Shown: positions 1 through 7,253 of the stretch, in pieces
Layout: the number at the start of each line of letters is the position of its first letter
How positions within the stretch are numbered: position 1 is the stretch's first letter
NCBI GenBank assembly: GCA_030528545.1
Contig: JAUMYR010000128.1
Location: 1-7,730 of the forward strand
Reading direction: 5' to 3'
Origin: Propionibacteriaceae bacterium
GTDB lineage: Bacteria > Actinomycetota > Actinomycetes > Propionibacteriales > Propionibacteriaceae
Length of the DNA stretch: 7,730 bases
Notes under the pieces: model-generated
Told to the model about the DNA's origin: nothing
What the model saw: the letters and a program-made list of their open reading frames with translations, nothing else
Databases searched by the model: none
Program-made: the position numbers and the translations under genes

Positions 1-2480
1 TTCCGGCTACCAACCGGGATCTGACAGAGCGCACACAGAACCTCCTCGAAGCCGCCGGCGCCGATGTCTGGATCAGCACTGTGCTGATCCCAGACGGCGA
101 CAGCGTCGACCAGGGTGCGCTAGCCGCGAACCTGGCCGCCGAACACCAGCGCTGCGGCCCCCGGGACGGCATCGTTGACCTCTCGAGTTGCGGACCATCC
201 CGCGACGCCCTCGCCCTCGACACCATGGAGTTTTCGGCAGCGTGGCGGCGACAGTATGCTCACGTGTTCAGCGTCTATCAAGAGTACTTCGCAGACCTCG
301 CCAAGGCAGCCGACCGGGCCGTGCTGGCTGTCCTGACAAATTGCGGCGGCGGATACTCCCTCAAAGCAACGACCATCGGCGACGCTTTGGGCTGCCTAAG
401 CGTCGGGTTCGTCAAGAGCCTCGCCAAAGAGCTGCCTGGACTCAGCCTCTGCCTGGTAGACGTTGACACCGGCGCTCACGTTTCAGCAGCAGACAAGCTC
501 GTAGACGAACTCGCCGCCGGATCGATAGACGACGAAGTCAGTTACCTGGGTGACCAGCGTCACGTCATCAAAGTCGTTCCGGTACCGCTTTCCCCAGCTC
601 CCCGTCCTCGGAGCACCTCCGCAGGGGCAATCGTCTTCTCCGGCGGCTCCCGAGGGATCGCCCTAGAATGCGCGTTGGCGCTGGCGAATAGCGACCTCGC
701 CGCCAACGGGGGGCAGCCGAGCCCAATCGTGATCCTGGGCCGATCCCGCCTCGATAGCCCCGACTCTCAGCCGTACCTGGATCTGACCGATGAGGAGTTC
801 ACCCAGGCACAACCCCAGATCATGAGTGCGCTGCACCGCAGCGACCCCGCAGGCCGTCCACTAGACCTGCAGCGGCGGTTCCGCCAGATCGCGAATGATC
901 GCCAGCTCTGGAAGACAACCCGACGTCTTGGAACCAACTCCGCGCCGTTCGAGTACCTGACGTGCGACGTGACCGACTCCAGCCAGGTTGCACAAGTGAT
1001 GGCGGACGTTCGTTCACGACACGGGGGCATCCGCGGCATCGTCCACGCGGCGGGCCTGGAGTCTTTAGGCCAGCTCCCGAAGAAGAACTACGTGCTCGCC
1101 GAGAAGGTGGTCGCAACCAAACTCCAGGGTTTTTACCACCTGGTACGCGCCGCTGATATTGACACATTGGACTTCCTGATCGCGTTCACGTCGATCTCCG
1201 GACGTTTCGGCATGGACGGCCAAACCGAGTACACCGCGGGTTCCGCCGCAGTCTCGGCCATATGCAGCCAGCTCTCCCGTCGCCATCACGCCACCCGGGT
1301 GGTAGCCATCGACTGGACCGCCTGGGCGGAAGTCGGCATGGCGACCCACCAGAGTGTCCGAGAGGTCCAGGAGCAGCAACGGGGGCTCCGCTACCTGCCG
1401 CCCGCGGAGGGGTGTCGGCATTTCCTGCGCGAACTAGAGGATGGCGGGTTCGATTCGCAAGTAATGATTTTCGGGCCACTGGGAACCAACGAGCCGCGCT
1501 CCGCGCTCAGCTGTCTCACCGCCGACCGGCGTGCAATCGCCGATCCGATCATCCACGGCAGCATCGTCGACCCGGGAGCCTTCCCAATGGTGGAAGCTAG
1601 CGTTCAGTGCGGCGCCGCCAGTGATGTGTTCACACGACGCCTTGACCCGCGGCTCGACACGATGCTGATCGATCACCTGGTGCAGGGTTCCCCCACACTG
1701 CCGGGCGTCTTCCATCTAGAAGCGATGGCGGAGGCCGCGAGACTCGCTACCGGACGGACCGACCTCATGATCGAGTCCGCTGCATTCGAGAACTTCGTCA
1801 AATGCCCCGAGGGCCGGGTCTGCGATCTGCAGATCACCGTGTCGGCGAAGAGCCCCAGCCGCATCGAAGCGACAATTCGCGCTGATGTCGTCAGTCCTGG
1901 CGGCGTCATCTTAGTCCCCGGACGCCAGCGCTCCCGTGCCGTCTTCGGTCCCGGACGGGCGGTCCCCGGCTGCCCATACGACTGGTCCGAGCTCCTCGCC
2001 GACCGTGCGACCCATTTCGATCTTGATGTCTACTATGCCGCCGCCGCACCAATCATCACGTTTGGCCCTGGTTTCCGGACGCTGCGAGAAGCGTGGCGTA
2101 CCAGCCAGGGTGTCGTGGTGGGACGCTTCAACATCTCTGCTGATACCCGTCGGCTCCTCCCCGAGGGGTCGGCCCGGCTCATCACTGAGCCACTGCTGCT
2201 CGACAACGTGGGCCGCCTAGCTCTGATTGATGTCTTCCACCGGTTCGGCGATCACGTCGTCCCGGTGAACGTAACCCACGCCACGATCCAGAAACCGGTC
2301 TCACGCAGGGCCGAAGTCCTCGGGTGTATCAAGGTCCAGCCTGGGGGATCCGGCCAGTACACGCTGCAACTCCACGTCGCGGAACTCGATGGCACCCCGC
2401 TGATGGATGTCGGCCAGATCCTGCTGCAGAAGCTGAACAACCATGCTGCACGCCGAAACCTCAGTCATGTCACGGTGTAA
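1..2480 (+). CDS. C-terminal part of an iterative type I polyketide / PUFA-synthase-like subunit (KR-DH), 5'-truncated by the window edge
   Basis: The reading frame (codons starting at position 3) is open to the left edge, so the ATG at 81 is internal and 825 residues of a longer protein are visible. Roughly 3-600 is the structural half of a ketoreductase. About 620-1420 is its catalytic half, with the NADPH-binding motif GGSRGIA (642-662), Lys (codon 1119), Ser (1191) and Tyr (1230) of the active site, and DWTAWAEVGMA near its end. A long insert after the first Rossmann strand (about 740-950) is familiar from PfaA/HglE-type KRs. About 1560-2430 is a double-hotdog dehydratase with HLVQGSPTLP matching HxxxGxxxxP (His codon 1674) and a candidate catalytic Asp in LLLDNVGR (codon 2202). 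By family knowledge the KR reduces a beta-keto thioester and the DH removes water, acting on a carrier-bound chain in the cytoplasm. KS, AT and ACP domains would lie upstream (inference). The KR has Ser instead of Asn at Tyr+4. TTA codons occur at 1065 and 1911. An enediyne-type PKS is a less likely alternative, because the next gene is a separate KS-CLF. Confidence 0.85.
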   Translation, partial: PATNRDLTERTQNLLEAAGADVWISTVLIPDGDSVDQGALAANLAAEHQRCGPRDGIVDLSSCGPSRDALALDTMEFSAAWRRQYAHVFSVYQEYFADLAKAADRAVLAVLTNCGGGYSLKATTIGDALGCLSVGFVKSLAKELPGLSLCLVDVDTGAHVSAADKLVDELAAGSIDDEVSYLGDQRHVIKVVPVPLSPAPRPRSTSAGAIVFSGGSRGIALECALALANSDLAANGGQPSPIVILGRSRLDSPDSQPYLDLTDEEFTQAQPQIMSALHRSDPAGRPLDLQRRFRQIANDRQLWKTTRRLGTNSAPFEYLTCDVTDSSQVAQVMADVRSRHGGIRGIVHAAGLESLGQLPKKNYVLAEKVVATKLQGFYHLVRAADIDTLDFLIAFTSISGRFGMDGQTEYTAGSAAVSAICSQLSRRHHATRVVAIDWTAWAEVGMATHQSVREVQEQQRGLRYLPPAEGCRHFLRELEDGGFDSQVMIFGPLGTNEPRSALSCLTADRRAIADPIIHGSIVDPGAFPMVEASVQCGAASDVFTRRLDPRLDTMLIDHLVQGSPTLPGVFHLEAMAEAARLATGRTDLMIESAAFENFVKCPEGRVCDLQITVSAKSPSRIEATIRADVVSPGGVILVPGRQRSRAVFGPGRAVPGCPYDWSELLADRATHFDLDVYYAAAAPIITFGPGFRTLREAWRTSQGVVVGRFNISADTRRLLPEGSARLITEPLLLDNVGRLALIDVFHRFGDHVVPVNVTHATIQKPVSRRAEVLGCIKVQPGGSGQYTLQLHVAELDGTPLMDVGQILLQKLNNHAARRNLSHVTV

Positions 2481-2725
2481 TGGGAGCCCCCTCAAGGGCA
2501 CGCTTACCGACAGGGTCAGCGTCGGCTCCTTAGCGATACCAGAGTTAGCTGCCGGGGCCGCTGCGGCGCGTCCCTGTCCACTCCTAACGGACGGCGGTGT
2601 CTCTACTACGGCCAGCGCCCTCGCCCTTCTCGAGCGCGTCATCTCCGCCGAGTCAACGAATCCAAACGGCCGTCCAGGCTCGTGGGGAGCGCCCGATCGC
2701 CCCGAGACAGATGAACGGAGCAACC
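2481..2725. other. Intergenic gap between the two synthase genes
   Basis: This 245-base gap is unusually long for co-directional synthase genes in a compact locus. I see no convincing terminator (no hairpin followed by a T run), no clear -35/-10 pair, no RNA gene and no repeat. A frame stays open across it (ATG 2467 to TGA 2742) and overlaps both flanking genes slightly, but its start has no good ribosome site and its product is unrecognisable. A 17-codon frame starts at the TAATG overlap at 2480 and stops at 2533. The last 10 bases hold the Shine-Dalgarno site of the KS-CLF gene. Confidence 0.5.
2717..2720 (+). promoter_or_regulatory. Ribosome binding site that sets the KS-CLF start
   Basis: GGAG lies 5 bases before the ATG at 2726. 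The frame also has ATGs at 2597 and 2711. Neither has as good a purine run at the right distance, and the residues they would add (Arg/Pro/Ser-rich) do not resemble the start of a ketosynthase. The start at 2726 puts VPIAIVGAG, the first strand of the KS fold, about 13 residues in, as is usual. Confidence 0.6.
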
Positions 2726-5446
2726 ATGTCGCCCCTTGTTGATCATCAGCGCACGGCTCTTGTCCCCATCGCTATCGTCGGGGCTGGTTGCGTGCTGCCG
2801 CCGACCTCCACATCGCTAGCCGAGTACCGCCGTAACCTGATCGAAGGAAGATCCGGGATCTCTCCCATCCCACCAGAGCGCTGGGACCGGAACCTTTACT
2901 ACAGCGAGGACAGAAACGCTGCCGAGCGGACATACTGCACGCTCGGCGGCTTCGTGGACGATTACCATTTCGACCCCGCTCTGTACTCCCTAGATCAGAC
3001 GCAGCACGACATAATCGCGAGGGCCAATCGCACCCAGTTGTTTGCCATCGACGCCGCTCTGCAAGCCCTCAGCATGGCTGGCTTCGACCGGAACCGGCTC
3101 CGACGCACCCGAGCCGCGCTTTACCTCGGAAACATGCTTGGGGACGAACAACTGGCTGAGTTCTCCCTTCGTCACCGCGCAGAACGACACTACGCATCTC
3201 TCATGCGCACGCTCGGAATACCGGAGGGAGTGACTCCGGAGGGTTGGGAGGCAGCCTGGTCACGAGCCGCTGACCGGCAGTTCGGGTCCAGGCATCCACT
3301 CCCGGATCAGGTGCTGGCCAGCGCCCTCGCACCGACCGTCGCTGCCGCCGTCGGCGTGGAAGGAGGCTCGGCGCTCATTGACGGCGCCTGCGCCTCCGGT
3401 TTACTAGTGGTGGATGTAGCGGTCTCGGCACTGCTGCGCGACGACCTAGAGATCGTGGTTGCGATCGGCGTTATGGCGAACATGGGTGTCTCCGGCAACG
3501 TATCGTTCGCGAAGATCGGCGGTTTGTCGGGGCAGGGCAGCCACCCCCTCTCCGGCACCGCCGACGGTTTGATCCCGGGGGAAGGTTCCGGGGCCGTCGT
3601 ACTCAAGCGGTTAGACCAGGCCCTCGACGACGGAGACCAACTCCTCGGGGTGATCCGGGGCGTCGCCACCCGCTCCGATGGCGCTGGCAAAGCGATCTAC
3701 GCGCCGTCCTCTCGCGGCCAGGTGGCGGCGATGAGGGCCGCCCTGGAACAGGCAGGACTCACTTCGCATGACCTCGACTATCTAGAGGTCCACGCGACTG
3801 GGACTCCAACCGGCGACGCCACCGAGATCGAGTCCATCGGCCAGTTGCTCGCTGAGGACGATCGCAAGGAGCCACTGACCATCGGCTCTGGCAAGGCACT
3901 CATCGGGCACGGCTTCCCCTCCGCTGGCATCGCGAACCTGGTGAAGATCCTGCTGAGCTTCGAGGACGGGCGATTCTTCCCGACCTTCGGTGTCGCATCC
4001 CTGAACCCGGCCCTCGCCGATCGTAGCGACCTGCTACGGCTTCTCCGGGATGGCGGCGACTGGCCGCGCCGCCCCGATCGCCCTCGGCGCGCAATGGCGA
4101 ACGCATTCGGCTTCGGCGGGGTGGACTCATCGGTGCTGGTGGAACAGTTCGACCCCGCCTACCATTCCGCTATCGTCGCCGAGGCGTCGACGACGCCCAC
4201 GGAGACAGGCTCGGGTCAAGACGCCTGGTTGGCCGTCGTCGGCGCGTCCATCCTGTTGCCCGGCCTTCCAGCCTCCGAAGGAATCCCCGAGGCCGGGACG
4301 TTCGAACGGGCCTGGGACTCTCTGTCCGAACCCGGCGCTGGCACCGCCGACGATTTCCAGTTTCCGTTCCGCGATGTCAAGATCCCACCCAGTACGCTTC
4401 AGCAAACCGATCGGGCACAGCAGCTCTTCCTTGCCACCAGCATGAAGGCACTGCGTGACGCAGGCCTGCTCTCCGGACGCACCGTCGATCGCCCTGACCG
4501 TATCGCAACGGTGGTGGCCACCGCGTCCGGGTCCGAAGCCTCTCTGCACCGGAACGAACGCATCCGCGCAGACGAGATCCAGGAGTTGCTGGCATCCGCC
4601 AGCGCCGACTGCGGCATGCCTGCCGCGGCGCTACTGGGATGGCGCGCCTCCCTGGAGGAGGCCTTCGCGCCTGGGCCCGACACGACCACCGAGGCCGCCC
4701 TACCCGGGTACATGGACAACATCGTCGCTGGTCGCGTCGGCAACTGCTTCGATCTGCGTGGCACCAACTACATCGTGGACTCCGATCTGTCCTCCTTCGG
4801 CGCCGCTGTCCGCTCCGCCGCGGGGATTCTGCAGGCCGGCGACGCCGATGCCGTGCTCGTTGGCGGGGTCAACGCCGTGGTCGCCCCCGAGATGACCGAG
4901 ATCTGGTCGAAGCAACTCGGGGCAGCCGTCCATCTGCTGGAGGCCTCAGTATCCATGGTGGTGCGGCGAGCCGCTGACATCACGGACGCCGACCGCGTCC
5001 TCGGCTATCTCCAGGCCACCTCACAACAAGCATCCGGCGCTCCGGAGCCCAGCACCCTCACCGCCCTCGGCGCCGACGGCGCAATCTGGGCGTTCCGGCA
5101 GCTCCTCGCCTTGGCCGCGGACCCCGCCGCTGAGGGAGACGAGGTCGAACTACGATCGGCTTTCCAAGACACAGCGCACCGGCTGGCCCTCAGACGCCGG
5201 CCCCACCCCAGTCCGCCGATTGAGCAGCCCTCGCCGGCCAGCACCACGACAGTACCGGCCAGATTCCAGCCCGTTGTCGTCGAGGGGGACGACTTCGATG
5301 AGTTGATCTCCCGGCTACGGACCGTTGGTGCCGGACATCGAAACATTCACGCGGCACCTGGCGGGTTCCGGCTGGTGTTCGACCCCAGCGACGGCGACCC
5401 GGCTACCCGACTCCTTCAAATGGCTGCCGCCCTACACACGGGTTAG
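2726..5446 (+). CDS. PfaC-like ketosynthase / chain-length-factor (KS-CLF) didomain protein without dehydratase domains
   Basis: The product is 906 residues long. Residues 1-470 form a ketosynthase: IAIVGAG at the N-terminus, nucleophile Cys222 in DGACASG, His356 in EVHATGTPTGD, Lys392 and His395 in KALIGHG. That is a complete Cys-His-His set with normal spacing, so it should catalyse decarboxylative Claisen condensation of a carrier-bound malonyl unit with the growing chain. Residues about 497-800 are a second KS-like fold that keeps AVVGASILLPG and NIVAGRVGNCFDLRGT. At the nucleophile position it reads VDSDLSSFG, with Leu688 for Cys, and I see no histidine motifs, so it resembles a CLF. A Pro/Ser/Thr-rich linker (about 826-850) precedes a last ~55-residue segment that I do not recognise. 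In PUFA synthases KS-CLF forms the N-terminal part of PfaC, followed by two DH domains; those are absent here and the protein simply ends. A partner role with the upstream KR-DH subunit is inferred from adjacency. TTA codons occur at 3401 and 3611. The start is chosen by the GGAG at 2717; 2711 is the alternative. Confidence 0.85.
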   Translation: MSPLVDHQRTALVPIAIVGAGCVLPPTSTSLAEYRRNLIEGRSGISPIPPERWDRNLYYSEDRNAAERTYCTLGGFVDDYHFDPALYSLDQTQHDIIARANRTQLFAIDAALQALSMAGFDRNRLRRTRAALYLGNMLGDEQLAEFSLRHRAERHYASLMRTLGIPEGVTPEGWEAAWSRAADRQFGSRHPLPDQVLASALAPTVAAAVGVEGGSALIDGACASGLLVVDVAVSALLRDDLEIVVAIGVMANMGVSGNVSFAKIGGLSGQGSHPLSGTADGLIPGEGSGAVVLKRLDQALDDGDQLLGVIRGVATRSDGAGKAIYAPSSRGQVAAMRAALEQAGLTSHDLDYLEVHATGTPTGDATEIESIGQLLAEDDRKEPLTIGSGKALIGHGFPSAGIANLVKILLSFEDGRFFPTFGVASLNPALADRSDLLRLLRDGGDWPRRPDRPRRAMANAFGFGGVDSSVLVEQFDPAYHSAIVAEASTTPTETGSGQDAWLAVVGASILLPGLPASEGIPEAGTFERAWDSLSEPGAGTADDFQFPFRDVKIPPSTLQQTDRAQQLFLATSMKALRDAGLLSGRTVDRPDRIATVVATASGSEASLHRNERIRADEIQELLASASADCGMPAAALLGWRASLEEAFAPGPDTTTEAALPGYMDNIVAGRVGNCFDLRGTNYIVDSDLSSFGAAVRSAAGILQAGDADAVLVGGVNAVVAPEMTEIWSKQLGAAVHLLEASVSMVVRRAADITDADRVLGYLQATSQQASGAPEPSTLTALGADGAIWAFRQLLALAADPAAEGDEVELRSAFQDTAHRLALRRRPHPSPPIEQPSPASTTTVPARFQPVVVEGDDFDELISRLRTVGAGHRNIHAAPGGFRLVFDPSDGDPATRLLQMAAALHTG

Positions 5447-5507
5447 GGCTACAGCCTGGCGCCGCACGGATTCCGCCTTTGGCCACGTCGGATAGAAAGC
5501 GAGAACC

Positions 5508-7103
5508 ATGAAAAACCCGACGACAGACACCTTCCCCCGGCAACCGGCGTTGGCGTCCCACCCCCGGGGCAAGTTCGTCGCCCTCGCGGTGCTCTGCCTG
5601 GCCGAACTCGTAGGGGTGATGGACAACACCATCATCAATGTCGGCATCCCGACCCTTGGCCGGGCCTTCGACGCGACCACCACGCAGTTGCAGTGGATCG
5701 TCGACGCCTACACCCTGGTGTTCGCGGTGCTGATGCTGCCCTGCGGCTACCTCGGCGACCGGATCGGCCGCCGCAAGGTCCTCATCATCGGCCTACTGGG
5801 TTTCGCCGTCGTCTCCTTCGCCTCCGCCCTGACCACCCACATCACCGCGCTGATCGGGCTGCGGGTGCTGCTGGGCGTCTGCGCCGCGCTGGTGTTCCCG
5901 GCGACGCTGTCCCTCATCTCGACCATCTTCGGCGGCACCCGGCATCACGCCCTGGCCGTGGGGTTGTGGGCGGCGACCGCGGGGCTCGGGATCGCCCTCG
6001 GCCCCGTGGTCGGCGGGCTGCTCCTCCAGCGTTTCGAGTGGCCGTCCCTGTTCTGGATCAACATCGCGATCGTGCTTCCCGTCGCCGCCGTCTCACCGTT
6101 CCTGGTGCCCGAGTCCAAGGCCAGCGACCTGGGCCGGTTCGACGCGGTTGGGGTGATCCTGGCGGTCGCCGCCCTCGGCCTGTTCGTCGGTTCGATCATC
6201 GAAGGCCCCCAGTTCGGCTGGACGACGGCGCCGATCCTCGGCGGCCTCGCCGCATCGGTCGTGCTGGCGGGGGCGTTCGTCGCCTGGGAGCGGCGGGTCG
6301 ACTCCCCCCTGCTGGATCTGGGCCTGTTCCGGGCACCGAACGTGACGACGTGCAGTTCGGCGATCGGCCTGGCGTTCTTCTGCCTGTTCGGTTTCACGTT
6401 CGCCATCACCATCTATTTCCAGGCAGTCCGCGGCTACAGCGCGCTGCAAGCGGGGCTGGCGATCCTGCCGTTCGCGGTCGTGATGGGCGCCTGCTCTCCA
6501 CTCGCGCCGGTACTGGCCCGGCGGTTTGGGACCGGACGCTGCGTTCCCTTCGGCGTCGCCTTGATGGGGGTCGGTTTCTGGATCGTGTCGTTCGCGGACG
6601 CTACCAACCCGTACTGGGCGGTCATGGTGCCCGCGATGGTCTTCATGGCGATGGGGCTCGCGTTCGCCCAAGGGCCTGCCACCGACGTCATCCTCTCCGC
6701 CGCACCCCGCGACGAGATCGGCGTCGCTTCCGGCGTGAACGACTCCATCCGGGAGGTTGGCGGCACGATCGGCGTTGCCGTCCTCGGTTCGATCCTCACC
6801 CACGTGTACCGCGATCAGATGACGGCGGCGATCTCCGGGACGCCGTCCCTGGCCTCGGCCGGTGACTCGATCATGGCCGCCCAGCAGATCGCGGCCACGC
6901 TCCCCGGGGCGGCCCAGCAGGCGGCTTTACGGACAGCCGCCTCCGACGCTTTCCTGTCCGCCCTCCGTATCAACTGCCTGCTTCTGACCGGAATCACGCT
7001 CGTGGCCTCGGTCCTCATCGCGGCGAGCTTCGCCCGCCAGTCGCGCTGCCTCCGGCGCGTGGCCGCAGCGGACGACCCGCTCTGCGGCAGCCGGAAGACC
7101 TGA
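5508..7103 (+). CDS. DHA2-family (EmrB/QacA type) MFS drug/metabolite exporter
   Basis: The 531-residue product is about the usual length of 14-TM DHA2 proton-driven antiporters. TM1 carries the DHA2 signature form VMDNTIINVGIPTLG. Motif A follows in loop 2-3 (GYLGDRIGRRK). A motif-B-like LRVLLGVCAALVFPATLS has its conserved Arg. Motif C appears as GLGIALGPVVGGLL in TM5. The rest alternates hydrophobic spans with short loops and ends in a basic cytoplasmic tail. By family knowledge it exports amphipathic compounds across the inner membrane in exchange for protons. It starts 61 bases after the KS-CLF stop on the same strand with no evident terminator between, so co-transcription and export of the synthase product are plausible but inferred. 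AAGCGAG at 5497-5503 is a modest Shine-Dalgarno site 4 bases before the ATG. Codon use differs from the synthase genes: of the first 50 or so codons sampled after the N-terminus, about 92% end in G or C. A TTA codon lies at 6927. The substrate cannot be read from sequence. Confidence 0.88.
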   Translation: MKNPTTDTFPRQPALASHPRGKFVALAVLCLAELVGVMDNTIINVGIPTLGRAFDATTTQLQWIVDAYTLVFAVLMLPCGYLGDRIGRRKVLIIGLLGFAVVSFASALTTHITALIGLRVLLGVCAALVFPATLSLISTIFGGTRHHALAVGLWAATAGLGIALGPVVGGLLLQRFEWPSLFWINIAIVLPVAAVSPFLVPESKASDLGRFDAVGVILAVAALGLFVGSIIEGPQFGWTTAPILGGLAASVVLAGAFVAWERRVDSPLLDLGLFRAPNVTTCSSAIGLAFFCLFGFTFAITIYFQAVRGYSALQAGLAILPFAVVMGACSPLAPVLARRFGTGRCVPFGVALMGVGFWIVSFADATNPYWAVMVPAMVFMAMGLAFAQGPATDVILSAAPRDEIGVASGVNDSIREVGGTIGVAVLGSILTHVYRDQMTAAISGTPSLASAGDSIMAAQQIAATLPGAAQQAALRTAASDAFLSALRINCLLLTGITLVASVLIAASFARQSRCLRRVAAADDPLCGSRKT

Positions 7104-7199
7104 GGCGCCGCGTCCCACCGCCCAGGCGTCCGCACGCCGCCGCTGACCCAGTCCCCGCGGGGCCGCCACCCCACAGGCCAGGGCGACAGGTGAGGCTCC

Positions 7200-7228
7200 T
7201 TGCCCACACCGATCCCCAACTGTATATA
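7200..7228 (+). promoter_or_regulatory. Candidate promoter of the GntR-ABC operon
   Basis: TTGCCC (7200-7205) and TATATA (7223-7228) are separated by 17 bases, a reasonable vegetative sigma-factor promoter. An alternative -10 hexamer, TATACT, sits at 7225-7230 with a 19-base spacer. Transcription would begin near 7235, giving a leader of about 20 bases before the GTG at 7254. The AT-rich hexamers stand out against the surrounding GC-rich sequence. Confidence 0.5.
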
Positions 7229-7242
7229 CTGCATATATACAG
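7220..7242 (+). promoter_or_regulatory. Inverted-repeat operator, probable binding site of the GntR regulator
   Basis: A perfect 9-bp inverted repeat, CTGTATATA (7220-7228) and TATATACAG (7234-7242), flanks the 5-base spacer CTGCA. It covers the candidate -10 box and the expected transcription start and ends just before the Shine-Dalgarno site. GntR regulators bind as dimers to such palindromes, and YtrA-type members commonly repress their own operon, so autorepression by the downstream gene is the likely role (inference). Confidence 0.65.
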
Positions 7243-7253
7243 AAGGGAGTGCC

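Noticed and set aside
2480..2533. 17-codon frame starting at the TAATG overlap with the KR-DH stop
   Set aside because: It is too short and has no motif. The overlap alone is weak evidence.
2597..2725. Longer N-terminus for the KS-CLF protein from ATG 2597
   Set aside because: The added residues are Arg/Pro/Ser-rich with no resemblance to a KS start, and the GGAG site favours 2726.
6093..6803. 236-codon minus-strand open frame inside the exporter gene
   Set aside because: It is antisense to a well-supported MFS gene. Its product is low-complexity and rich in Arg, Asp and Glu, as expected from the reverse frame of a high-GC gene.
5693..6865. 390-codon plus-strand frame inside the exporter gene
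   Set aside because: It is Arg/Pro-rich with no domain signal, in an alternative frame of the MFS gene, whose motifs are all in the other frame.
7125..7138. Small hairpin (GGCGT-CCGC-ACGCC) after the exporter gene, as a terminator
   Set aside because: The stem has only 5 bp and no T run follows. In sequence this GC-rich such stems arise by chance.
7154..7163. Palindromic C4-GC-G4-type block after the exporter gene
   Set aside because: It is a loopless GC palindrome with no second copy and no relation to the promoter. Chance is the simplest explanation.
7200..7253. Upstream TTG start for the GntR regulator
   Set aside because: It would translate through the promoter and operator. The GTG at 7254 has a strong Shine-Dalgarno site and yields the family-typical N-terminus.
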